46,909 nt of DNA, taken from contig CACWPM010000034.1 of assembly GCA_902762795.1 (NCBI GenBank), forward strand, positions 1 to 46,909, in the 5' to 3' direction. Below the pieces are notes generated by a model that saw only the letters and a program-made list of their open reading frames with translations, did not search any database and was not told the DNA's origin. Below, piece after piece: positions 16,327-24,473 of this stretch. The translations under genes were made by a program, and so were the position numbers. How positions within the stretch are numbered: the first letter of the stretch is position 1; each line of letters begins with the position of its first letter. The stretch is from Fibrobacter succinogenes (lineage in GTDB: Bacteria > Fibrobacterota > Fibrobacteria > Fibrobacterales > Fibrobacteraceae).

Positions 16327-17537
16327 TTAAACGGGCGTGGACATACGGATTGGCGACATTGGCGCTGTGCTATGTCGCCTGCGATAGCGGTCGTACTGCT
16401 GGATCGTCGATGGAGACTGAGAACTCTATCGCGTTACTGGTGCAGTTGGCCGATGGCACGCCTGCTGCACGTATGGACGTTATTGTCCGCCCTGAATCTT
16501 ATTTGTCGGGTGCAACCGAACTGGGTTCGGACTCCCTTTACCAGTTGCACTTTGAAACCGACATGTATGGTCGTGTTACTTTGCGTGATGTCCCATCGGG
16601 TTCTTATGTTATTGAAGCCCGTAGCGATTCCCTGAAGGGTTTTGCAAAAATTGCTTATGTCGAGGCTGATACGACAACTCCTCTTACGGTAGAAGTTTCT
16701 GAACCGAGCAAGGTCTCCGGTCGTGTCGGTCTTCCGCAGTTGGTCCGCCGTTCGGCGACCGTTTCTGTGCAGGGACTGGACTACCAGGTCCCGATGGATT
16801 CTACGGGTTACTTTGAATTTGAATCGCTCCCGAACGGCGAAGTTGAAATTGTCGCTTTTGTCAATGATACCGATAAGGATTCCGTTACGGAATATGGTAG
16901 AATCTCGGCGGACGTCGGAGGACAGTCCGGCGATGGCGATTTATACCTCGGCGATTCCGCTTATGTCAAGACGTACTTCGTGTTCGATGACTTTGAGGAC
17001 GGGGTCGATCTGTGGATGCCGGCTGCATCTAAGAATGGCGAAGTCAAATTGGACCTTGTATCCGCAGGGCGTGGGCGCAAGGGCAAGGTCGCTCACTTTG
17101 TCTGTGAACGCGACTCCGCGGCAGATTGGGACTGGGCTCTCATCGGCCGTGAACTCGGTGGCTTTGTAGATATGAGCGATCTGGATTCCATCAGTTTCTG
17201 GGCTCGCAGTTCCGTAAAATCGCAGATTTCGTTTGCCTTTGACATGCTCGTGAATAGCGATTCCGTGACAAGTTCCGAGAATATAAAGTCTTGGGCTCAC
17301 TTTAATGTGGATACGGCCTGGACGCGAGTCGTTGTGTCGCCCTCGAAGTTGGACACTGCTGATAGCAATGGCGGGAACGTCGGCTGGGATGCCGTCAAGA
17401 AACGTGTGACAAAAATTAGCATCTTTGGCCAAATGGGTACGGAAGTCTGGGTCGACGATATCGAGGTCTTTGGTTACGGCATCTTTGACCCCTATGCCCC
17501 GCTTTCTAAGAAGAAAGCCGCTAAAAAAGAAGATTAA
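16323..17537 (+). CDS. Lipoprotein with carboxypeptidase-regulatory-like repeats and a CBM11/CIA30-like domain
   Basis: 404 aa. The signal ends in the lipobox CYVAC (Cys20). Residues about 38-130 and 130-215 resemble carboxypeptidase-regulatory/Cna-B-like beta-sandwiches (VTLRDVPSGSYVIEARSDS; GYFEFESLPNGEVEIVAF). Residues about 220-390 fit the CIA30/CBM11-type galactose-binding-like fold: YFVFDDFEDGVDLWMPA, LDSISFWARSS, DTAWTRVVV, VTKISIFGQMGTEVWVDDIE. CBM11 binds beta-glucans, so a surface polysaccharide-binding role is plausible but unproven. The C-terminus is a Lys-rich tail. It is coupled to the TIGR02147 gene by a 4-nt overlap, like the first pair. Confidence 0.8.
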   Translation: MIKRAWTYGLATLALCYVACDSGRTAGSSMETENSIALLVQLADGTPAARMDVIVRPESYLSGATELGSDSLYQLHFETDMYGRVTLRDVPSGSYVIEARSDSLKGFAKIAYVEADTTTPLTVEVSEPSKVSGRVGLPQLVRRSATVSVQGLDYQVPMDSTGYFEFESLPNGEVEIVAFVNDTDKDSVTEYGRISADVGGQSGDGDLYLGDSAYVKTYFVFDDFEDGVDLWMPAASKNGEVKLDLVSAGRGRKGKVAHFVCERDSAADWDWALIGRELGGFVDMSDLDSISFWARSSVKSQISFAFDMLVNSDSVTSSENIKSWAHFNVDTAWTRVVVSPSKLDTADSNGGNVGWDAVKKRVTKISIFGQMGTEVWVDDIEVFGYGIFDPYAPLSKKKAAKKED

Positions 17538-17550
17538 AGCTTATCCATTA

Positions 17551-17572
17551 TTGATTTTTTATCCATGAGACC
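17551..17572 (+). promoter_or_regulatory. TTGA-N6-ATCCA motif before the first GH43 gene
   Basis: TTGATTTTTTATCCATGA followed by GACC, 111 nt before the GH43 start. It overlaps the 5' side of the hairpin at 17568. The same 22-bp context, with one change, occurs at 24359 before the paralogous GH43. Confidence 0.5.
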
Positions 17573-17597
17573 TACGGTTTACTGTGGGTCTTTTTTT
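17568..17597 (+). terminator. Terminator / leader hairpin before the first GH43 gene
   Basis: AGACCTACGG, loop TTTA, CTGTGGGTCT, then T7. It can end the lipoprotein gene, but the same 10-bp hairpin with compatible pair changes also lies before the second GH43 (24376), where no gene ends. It may therefore be a leader attenuator. Confidence 0.7.
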
Positions 17598-17661
17598 GAT
17601 GTCTAGAGATAGATTTATAAGTAGCGGATTTACGATGTTTGGTTCGTTCGAAGGAGTGTTC

Positions 17662-19902
17662 ATGAAACTACTTAAAAAATTTACGATGTTTGGGCTGCTG
17701 GCTGGCTTTGGTGTAAGTGCGCTTGCAGACAACCCAATTTCGACTTATCATTACTTGGCGGATCCCGGTGCCGCAGCCGATGATGAATACTTCTACATCA
17801 TCACGGACTCCGATGACCCGGCGCCAGCCAATTCTGACGGTTACAAGATTTACGCCCTTTATGCATTCCGCAGCAAGGATATGCAGAACTGGACCGACTT
17901 CGGCATCATTTACGATGCCCGCAAGGTGAACGGTATTAACGATATTTGGGCTTCTGGCATTGCGGTGCATAACGGTACGTTCTATATCGTGTTCCCGGAT
18001 GGCGGTGGCGGCGGTATCGGCTACATCAAGGCGCCTGCTATCGATGGACCGTGGGCGAACGCTGTGGGCCAGGGCAAGGACAAACTTGTCGGTGGCCGTG
18101 GCATCATCGGATGCGATGGCGTTTCTTGGTGCTTTGACCCGGGCATTTTTATTGACGACGATGGCACGACCTACGTGACGTGGGGCGGTGGCGAAGGTAC
18201 TAGTCGCCCGAATACGGACAACTTCGATATCGTCAAGCTGAATGATGCCAAGGATGCTCCGGTGGGCAACGGTTCTCATGTGAAGGTGAACAACTTGCCG
18301 ACTCGCAAGATGCTTGAAGCTTCTTACATCCACAAGCACGGGAACAATTACTATTTCTCTTACAGTACCGGCTGGCAGCAGGGTGCACCGACGATTGACT
18401 ACGGCATGTCCTCGAATGTCATGGGACCTTACACCTGGAAAGGCACGATTCTCGGCGACCCGAGCATGAACGGCAGGAGCGTCAACGGCAACAACAACCA
18501 CCATGGTATTGCCGAATTCAAGGGACATTCTTACGTTGTTTATCATGATCGCCGTATCGCGAAGGGCCACAATGGCCTTGAAAAGATTCCTGCTGATGAT
18601 GGCAGGCCGAATCCGAACGAAGGTTACCACCGCAGCGTTTCTGTGGATGAAATGTTTTACAATGCCGATGGTACGATTCAGACCGTGAAGGTGACTGACG
18701 AAGGTCCGAAGCAGATTGAAAATTTCGATCCGTATGATTGGTATCCGGCTCTCACGAGTTCCAAGCAGAAGGGGATCCGTAGCCGTTCCAACTTTGTCTT
18801 GGGCAAGAAGGCCGAACATGTGTTGCTCCCGCTTTCTTCCAAGGAATCCTGGCTTCGCGTGTCCGGTGTTGACTTCGGGACTGCCGCGACTGGCTTCACG
18901 GTGGAAGCGGCAAGCACGGCGGACAACAACAAGATTGAAATCCATACCGGTTCTGCATCGGGTACGCTCGCCGGTACTTGTACTCTCAAGAATACGGGCG
19001 ACAAGAGCAAATACGTCGAGAACAAGTGCGAAGTGGAAGGTCTGAAGGGTGTTGTGGCTCAGTTGTTCCTTGTGTTCAAGGGCGATAAGGATTCTACCAT
19101 GGCTATCAAGGCGTGGGGTTTCGAAGGCAGCGGCACGACTCCGCCCGAACCGCAAAAACCGTTCGGCGGCAAGGCCTGGGCTATTCCGGGCAAGATCGAG
19201 GCTGAAAACTTTGACGAACCGGGTTCTGGTCGTGGCAGCGAGATTGCGTCATATAACGAAAGCGATGCCGAGGACCATGGCGCCGAAAGCAACGATGGCA
19301 AGAGCTATCGCGAAGGCACAGGCGTTGACATCTACAAGAAGGCTACGGGCTATATCGTTGGCTACAACCAGGCTGGCGAATGGCTGGAATACACCGTGAA
19401 TATCGCAAAGGAAGGCGACTACACGATGTTTGCCGCTGTGGCTTCTGGCGGTACGAGCGGGAGCTTCAAGCTGTCTATCGACGACAAGGACATCACCGAA
19501 GAAATCGCGGTTCCGAAGAACGAGGGCGAAGACAACTTCGATGATTACAGCAAGGTGAAGGCTAACGTGAAGCTCCCGGCTGGCGAACATATCCTCCGCT
19601 TTACCGTGACTGGCGACTGGATGGACATTGACTACATTCAGTTTGCAGAGGGCAAGGACGCGAAGGACCCGGACGAAGGACTTATTGGACTGAAGTCGAT
19701 CGTCCACGTGAATGCAACTTCTGCTGAAGCCTACGATGTGTTCGACTTGAGCGGCAAGAAGGTGGCAAGCTTTATGGCTCGTAGCATGGATGATGCCCGT
19801 AAGATTTGGAACGCGGGCGTTCCTTCTCAGAAGGTACGGGGCTTTGCCCTCATCCGCAACCGTAGCACCGGCATGACCGCAAAGGTTCGCGCCACGCGCT
19901 AG
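17662..19902 (+). CDS. Secreted GH43 enzyme with CBM6 (arabinofuranosidase/xylosidase type)
   Basis: 746 aa from ATG 17662, which has AAGGAG five bases upstream; the frame is open back to 17584. Signal peptide 1-22 (SALA-DNPIS). The GH43 five-bladed propeller covers about 24-345. Predicted catalytic residues are Asp34 (base, YLADPG), Asp159 (CFDPG) and Glu219 (acid, MLEASY). A linker beta-domain (about 350-495) precedes a CBM6 (about 505-640: IPGKIEAENFD, VGYNQAGEWLEYTV, MDIDYIQF). The C-terminal tail (about 680-746) is shared with the other enzymes here. It probably removes arabinose or xylose units from arabinoxylan at the cell surface. It is a paralogue of the gene at 24474. Confidence 0.9.
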   Translation: MKLLKKFTMFGLLAGFGVSALADNPISTYHYLADPGAAADDEYFYIITDSDDPAPANSDGYKIYALYAFRSKDMQNWTDFGIIYDARKVNGINDIWASGIAVHNGTFYIVFPDGGGGGIGYIKAPAIDGPWANAVGQGKDKLVGGRGIIGCDGVSWCFDPGIFIDDDGTTYVTWGGGEGTSRPNTDNFDIVKLNDAKDAPVGNGSHVKVNNLPTRKMLEASYIHKHGNNYYFSYSTGWQQGAPTIDYGMSSNVMGPYTWKGTILGDPSMNGRSVNGNNNHHGIAEFKGHSYVVYHDRRIAKGHNGLEKIPADDGRPNPNEGYHRSVSVDEMFYNADGTIQTVKVTDEGPKQIENFDPYDWYPALTSSKQKGIRSRSNFVLGKKAEHVLLPLSSKESWLRVSGVDFGTAATGFTVEAASTADNNKIEIHTGSASGTLAGTCTLKNTGDKSKYVENKCEVEGLKGVVAQLFLVFKGDKDSTMAIKAWGFEGSGTTPPEPQKPFGGKAWAIPGKIEAENFDEPGSGRGSEIASYNESDAEDHGAESNDGKSYREGTGVDIYKKATGYIVGYNQAGEWLEYTVNIAKEGDYTMFAAVASGGTSGSFKLSIDDKDITEEIAVPKNEGEDNFDDYSKVKANVKLPAGEHILRFTVTGDWMDIDYIQFAEGKDAKDPDEGLIGLKSIVHVNATSAEAYDVFDLSGKKVASFMARSMDDARKIWNAGVPSQKVRGFALIRNRSTGMTAKVRATR

Positions 19903-19920
19903 TTCCATATAGACCCATCA

Positions 19921-19953
19921 AAAAAAAGGCTCCTCGAAAGAGGAGCCTTTTTT
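19921..19953. terminator. Bidirectional terminator
   Basis: A-run, GGCTCCTC (19928-19935), loop GAAA, GAGGAGCC (19940-19947), T-run. It serves the GH43 gene and the converging minus-strand operon. Confidence 0.9.
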
Positions 19954-19977
19954 AGAGAATGCTTCAGAACAAAAAAG

Positions 19978-20814
19978 TCAGTGTCTTTTGGGGAAATTCA
20001 ATCGAACGGTAAATCCGTTTTCAAAGCGAATAATTGCCGGAGTACGGAATTTGTCAGCAGAATTTTCGCGCCATGAGCCACTGCGAATGAAGTTGCCATT
20101 CATGTCGAACGCTTGGAATTTTGTTCCCGATAAAGTCTCATGCTGCACAGGAGATTTCAGGGCTGTTGTTGAACCTTTCACAAAATCTGCACCGCATTGG
20201 CGAACCGTATCGATAAGACTACAAACATTGTAATTATCATAGATGCAGAGTGATGAAACTGGATTTATTTTACCTGCGTATTCTGTGAATTCTCCATTAG
20301 CATTTCTCATCAAAGTGTAAACGGCGTTGGAAAAAGGAAATTTTTCATCAGGCGGAAAGCTGCCTCCATACATGTCTTTTATTTTCTGTACTATATAGTG
20401 AATCGTCGAATCTGCTTCTGCTGCGGATCCTTGGAAAACGCCGGCTGGCTGCAAACGGTTGAACTCTTCAATAATGACCTCCTCTATGTATAGCGTCCCT
20501 ATTAAACTATCGCATTCCGTTTTTGAAAAACATAATTGGAAAAATGAGATTTGATTGTCGAAAAGGAATACCAAGATTGCTGAATCCGAGGGAGCAATAT
20601 AAGCGCTATAATGCTTATTCAAACTGAGATTTTTCACCGGAGGGTTAATCAGCGACACCTTTGACAGGTCTAGACCGCGTCCTTTAAACAAGTCAATCTG
20701 CATTGCAGGGTACATCATGTCAAGAGCTTTGTAAGAAATCACCTCGCATTCTTGAGCATGAGACAAAATCACCATGCATACGCATGCCGCGAATGTCAAA
20801 ATGAATTTTCTCAT
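19978..20814 (-). CDS. Secreted protein of unknown function, coupled to the cysteine protease
   Basis: 278 aa with a clear signal peptide (1-20, ending SHA-QE). No known domain is recognised. The body has scattered Cys residues (CEV, CFSKTEC, CIYDNYNVC, CGADF) that could form disulfides. The last 45 residues (TKFQAFDMNGNFIRSGSW, then FENGFTVRLNFPKRH) resemble the C-terminal tails of the CAZymes in this window, so it may use the same export or attachment route. Its ATG overlaps the stop of the 1128-residue protease gene (ATGA), indicating translational coupling; it could be a partner or inhibitor of that protease. Confidence 0.75.
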   Translation of the reverse strand: MRKFILTFAACVCMVILSHAQECEVISYKALDMMYPAMQIDLFKGRGLDLSKVSLINPPVKNLSLNKHYSAYIAPSDSAILVFLFDNQISFFQLCFSKTECDSLIGTLYIEEVIIEEFNRLQPAGVFQGSAAEADSTIHYIVQKIKDMYGGSFPPDEKFPFSNAVYTLMRNANGEFTEYAGKINPVSSLCIYDNYNVCSLIDTVRQCGADFVKGSTTALKSPVQHETLSGTKFQAFDMNGNFIRSGSWRENSADKFRTPAIIRFENGFTVRLNFPKRH

Positions 20815-23800
20815 AAATTCCCCATGCTAACGGTTAGGTTGTTTGGAATAGGGTTGAAGTCCACATGATATAACTTGGCATACTGGTGCACTGAGATTTT
20901 TTCTGCATATATCTTCCCATAATATAATTTCCGTGATTGGGCTAAAATCACTTCTGAGTGCGGTGCAATTATACTCCCAGCTACCATATTGTCAATATAC
21001 ATTCTTTTTCCATGGGCATGCTGAATTAATTTGAATCCTTGAGCAATGAGGGGGTATTCTACAGCATTGTTGTCTGTTTTGGCACGCCACGTAAAATCAC
21101 CGTTTATATGCATCACAGTTTCTTGACCTGGCTCCTTAAACGTAACGCTTGATCGAGAATCTAATTGGATTGAACCGATATAATATGTTCCTGGTAGAAT
21201 ATTAAGTGTTGCGTTTCCTTCGGCTTTTATAGAAGAGTAGTAGCCTAGCCTTAGATCATAATTATATGCCTCTTGAGCAATAAACTCGTGATTTGAAGAT
21301 ATAGTGTAATCAGCTAAATCATAATTTGGCTGCAAAAAATTGATATTCCAATATTCTTCAGGTAAGTTTGTTATTCCGTTATCTATAGTCGATCCGTTTT
21401 GCATGTAAATGTCATCTACATTAGATGGAGGTGTGAGGTAAATGCCTCCTTTCACACGAGTGTTGCTACGAAGTAGCACTTTGCCTTTTGAATATATATC
21501 GCCAACAGTTGCACGAGCCCCCACTTTAGTAGCAAACTCTCCATTGATATCTTCTGCTGCAGAGGCTATACTACAGAATCCAGTTGGCGTACTTTCGTTG
21601 TAGCAGACGACCCCATCGTTGTAATTTAATTCGGATCGTGCATAAAGCGTTACGCTTGCGGCATTTGGTGGTACTGTTTGATTGTTGTCCTTGACGTAAA
21701 CATCAGTTTCATTATTGTCTTTTTTTCCGTTATTGTTTACATCTTCATCTCCATCGCCTATTCCATCGCCATCGGAATCGGGATCTTTCTCTGCTCGTAA
21801 TCCATCGCCATCGATATCGGCAAAAACTTCCTTGCTTACTCCGAAACCGTTCTCTGGGTATTTTTCTCGAATTGTGTATGACATGATTTCTGTTTTATCA
21901 TCAATACCATCATTATCATAATCTCTATTTTGTTCCTGATTTTCTAAAGCAAATTGATGATATTCTTCTAAATCAAACTTTCCATCATTATTCGAATCAT
22001 AATTAGAATTAAAATCATATGTGCCGAACCGATAAAATTCGTCAAAATCTATAAGGCCATCTCCATCGGCATCTTTAATTTCATTAAAATCCATAAAGCC
22101 GTTTCCATTTGAATCTTCATAAAGTTCGGACATCCTTATTGGTCTTTTAAATTCATTTGGTTTCTTTAGAATATAAAATTCATGCATATTGGGTGTAACG
22201 TTGAGGGGTCTCCACATTATGGTTCCATTATTATCGATATTGTGGAACCGATATACGTATATATCAGCATTTGTATGGAAAACAGACTTGTCAATTAAAA
22301 TGGCGGCATCAATTAACATGATGTGGCTTCTTTCCCAAATAATGACAGGATATTTATTTTTCAAAGCGGCAAGTGCTTCTTTATCGGTTAATCTTGCACC
22401 AGGGAATGGATGGAATTCATCAGAATCATTTGGATAATACGTCCAACCATAATGGTCTAAATTTTCAACATTTAGAGCCCAACGAACTACTTGGCTAAAA
22501 AATCCGGCTCCATCTTCACCATGTGGAAATGCATTAAAAATTGGATTTTCTGGAAATTTTACTTTTGACATATAGTGATATCTTATCTCATCCTGTGTCA
22601 GATTTCCTCCATAAAAATGATTTAACTCTGCTGCCGCAACAGCCCAGCATCGCCAACTTTCTTCATCATCGTATTTGTAATGTTTGGGATCCGAGAACCG
22701 ACGATTGCCAAATAAATCTACATATCCCGAGATGTTGTGCGGTTTATCCCATTCAGCGTCAGTAATGCGTTCGCCCCATTTGAGATCGAGCATGTAGGAG
22801 TCCTTACGTGCTGCAAGTGGAACTACATTCAAATCGTATAATGGATGGTGTTCAGTAGCCAGTACAAAGACCTTAAATGAATTGTAGTAATCAAAAGGAA
22901 TATTGGGATTTTCGTTTGTATGCCCTTTTTCAAATTCAGCTTCATTAAAATATTGGGGTTGTACTATCCACAGGTATTCGCCGGACTCTATTTGTATTGG
23001 AAAGTTTTCTTTATCTGTAATTTCATGGTACAGCACCTTTTTATCGTTTGCTCTCACAAGGGATACTTCGTACGATTTTGCTCCGGCAACAGGAATCCAC
23101 GCTAACACCGTTTCTTCCCCATTGCGCTTGAAAACGGAACTTCCTTCACCTAGAACAAGCGGTTCGGCATAGGGCAGCTGAGAAGCTGCCAATCCTACCA
23201 TATTTTCGCGGAACTTATTCCAACTAATAATTGAATCTGTTCCATTTTTGATAACTGCACGGAAGAAATCGCCCTTGCGATAGATGGAAACAGGTCCTAT
23301 GACAGGTTCTTCCGAGGTGTTGAAGAATTGTTCGGGATCAATGGATCTGTTTTCAGCTTGAAGCGAATCTGCAAAAATGCCTCGGGCGCCCCAGACAATG
23401 TAATCTAGCGGCGTGGCTTCGTGGTAGAGGACGAACTCGCCGACATTGCCAAAAGAAAGTGCCGGAATGCTCATCACGGCGCTGTCGTTAGTGCAGTTCG
23501 AAAGAGGGCCGCTACACACTCGCAATGTAGATTTGGGTTCAATTGTCAAATCGTTGAGGGAATGCATTTTTCCTGAGGCGTCCTTGATTTTCACGCCGTT
23601 CAGGGCAATAGGTGTATTGCCATAATTTTGGAGTTGGACCCAGGTGGACACGGAGTCGTCAGTTTCGGGCCGGATGCCGATAAACCGAAGTTTTGGAGCT
23701 TCGATAGGAGGTTCGGTCTGCGAGGAGTGTATTCCTACAATTTTGTTGTTGCCTTCGTAAATTTCGTAAGTTACCGCGTCCGCAAAATCGTTGCCGGGAT

Positions 23801-24197
23801 ATCCGGGTTGGCTTTCTTTATGGAGTGACCCCCAGCCTGAACGACGGATTCCGACGCTAATACCGTCTGCATTTGGGATGGCGCCTTGGCCGAGAACAGG
23901 AATTCCGACTTTCAGAACTGCAGTCGTGTTGTCCATTTGTTCTAGTTGCGCAGACAATCCTTCCAGGTAGTGTTCTTCTAGAACAAGGGTGTCTGTAGAC
24001 TTTTTTTTCAGATAGTACTTGACTTGTACATTGTTATATTGTTGGCCCGAATTGTTGATGATGCGCATTCGCAGGCCCAAAATGTCGTTGTTGTTAGGCT
24101 GTTCGTCCTTCACTTCGATTCGGATGGACGCGCTAGACCAGGCAAAGCTTGCTAGAAACAGCAAAAAACAAAAAAAAGACCCAAAACAGGTTTTCAT
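20811..24197 (-). CDS. Large secreted papain-like cysteine peptidase with EF-hand/TSP3 repeats
   Basis: 1128 aa. Signal peptide about 1-23. Residues 25-150 look like a CBM3-type or similar beta-sandwich (NNNDILGLRMRIINNSG, NNVQVKYYLKK). About 185-270 resembles a lamin-tail domain (WVQLQNYGNTPIALNGVKI). The peptidase (about 505-665) has ESWRCWAVAAAELNHFYGG with nucleophile Cys517, His625 in ERSHIMLIDA, and Asn653 or Asp656 in YRFHNIDNNG. About 694-835 is a run of Ca-binding DxDxDG-type loops (EDSNGNGFMD, KDADGDGLIDFDEF, SDGDGIGDGDED). The C-terminal part (850-1128) is unrecognised. The coding sequence is AT-rich compared with its neighbours, lies on the opposite strand, and sits between two GH43 paralogues, suggesting insertion. 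Substrate unknown. Confidence 0.78.
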   Translation of the reverse strand: MKTCFGSFFCFLLFLASFAWSSASIRIEVKDEQPNNNDILGLRMRIINNSGQQYNNVQVKYYLKKKSTDTLVLEEHYLEGLSAQLEQMDNTTAVLKVGIPVLGQGAIPNADGISVGIRRSGWGSLHKESQPGYPGNDFADAVTYEIYEGNNKIVGIHSSQTEPPIEAPKLRFIGIRPETDDSVSTWVQLQNYGNTPIALNGVKIKDASGKMHSLNDLTIEPKSTLRVCSGPLSNCTNDSAVMSIPALSFGNVGEFVLYHEATPLDYIVWGARGIFADSLQAENRSIDPEQFFNTSEEPVIGPVSIYRKGDFFRAVIKNGTDSIISWNKFRENMVGLAASQLPYAEPLVLGEGSSVFKRNGEETVLAWIPVAGAKSYEVSLVRANDKKVLYHEITDKENFPIQIESGEYLWIVQPQYFNEAEFEKGHTNENPNIPFDYYNSFKVFVLATEHHPLYDLNVVPLAARKDSYMLDLKWGERITDAEWDKPHNISGYVDLFGNRRFSDPKHYKYDDEESWRCWAVAAAELNHFYGGNLTQDEIRYHYMSKVKFPENPIFNAFPHGEDGAGFFSQVVRWALNVENLDHYGWTYYPNDSDEFHPFPGARLTDKEALAALKNKYPVIIWERSHIMLIDAAILIDKSVFHTNADIYVYRFHNIDNNGTIMWRPLNVTPNMHEFYILKKPNEFKRPIRMSELYEDSNGNGFMDFNEIKDADGDGLIDFDEFYRFGTYDFNSNYDSNNDGKFDLEEYHQFALENQEQNRDYDNDGIDDKTEIMSYTIREKYPENGFGVSKEVFADIDGDGLRAEKDPDSDGDGIGDGDEDVNNNGKKDNNETDVYVKDNNQTVPPNAASVTLYARSELNYNDGVVCYNESTPTGFCSIASAAEDINGEFATKVGARATVGDIYSKGKVLLRSNTRVKGGIYLTPPSNVDDIYMQNGSTIDNGITNLPEEYWNINFLQPNYDLADYTISSNHEFIAQEAYNYDLRLGYYSSIKAEGNATLNILPGTYYIGSIQLDSRSSVTFKEPGQETVMHINGDFTWRAKTDNNAVEYPLIAQGFKLIQHAHGKRMYIDNMVAGSIIAPHSEVILAQSRKLYYGKIYAEKISVHQYAKLYHVDFNPIPNNLTVSMGNL

Positions 24198-24473
24198 TCC
24201 TACTCCTTTTTTTAATCGTTAATAAGCGTAACTTATTATCTGTACGAATGTTATATATTATTCATATTTTTCGTTGTTTTGACAGACAACGGTAATAATC
24301 CTTGTTTCGGGAATTTCCTTCTTCCGCCATCCGTTTCTGATTACTTCTTGCTAATCCGTTGACTTTTTATCCATGAGACCTGCGGCTTGTCGTGGGTCTT
24401 TTTGTGTCTCCGGAAATAGTTTTATAAAAAAATGGGATAGCGGTGTGACTGGTTGATCCCAAGGAGTGGACAA
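24198..24473. promoter_or_regulatory. Divergent region between protease and second GH43
   Basis: Holds the protease promoter (minus) and the GH43 leader (plus). TTCGTTGTTTT-N4-GACAACG (about 24270-24291) recurs at 26840-26861, upstream of the GH43 relic. TTGA-N6-ATCCATGAGACC lies at 24359-24380, 115 nt before the GH43 start. Confidence 0.5.
24359..24404 (+). promoter_or_regulatory. TTGA-N6-ATCCA motif and terminator-like leader hairpin
   Basis: Hairpin AGACCTGCGG, loop CTTG, TCGTGGGTCT, then T5 (24376-24404). Compared with the copy at 17568, stem changes keep pairing through G-T exchanges. The preceding gene is on the other strand, so this is not an ordinary end-of-gene terminator. Confidence 0.6.
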
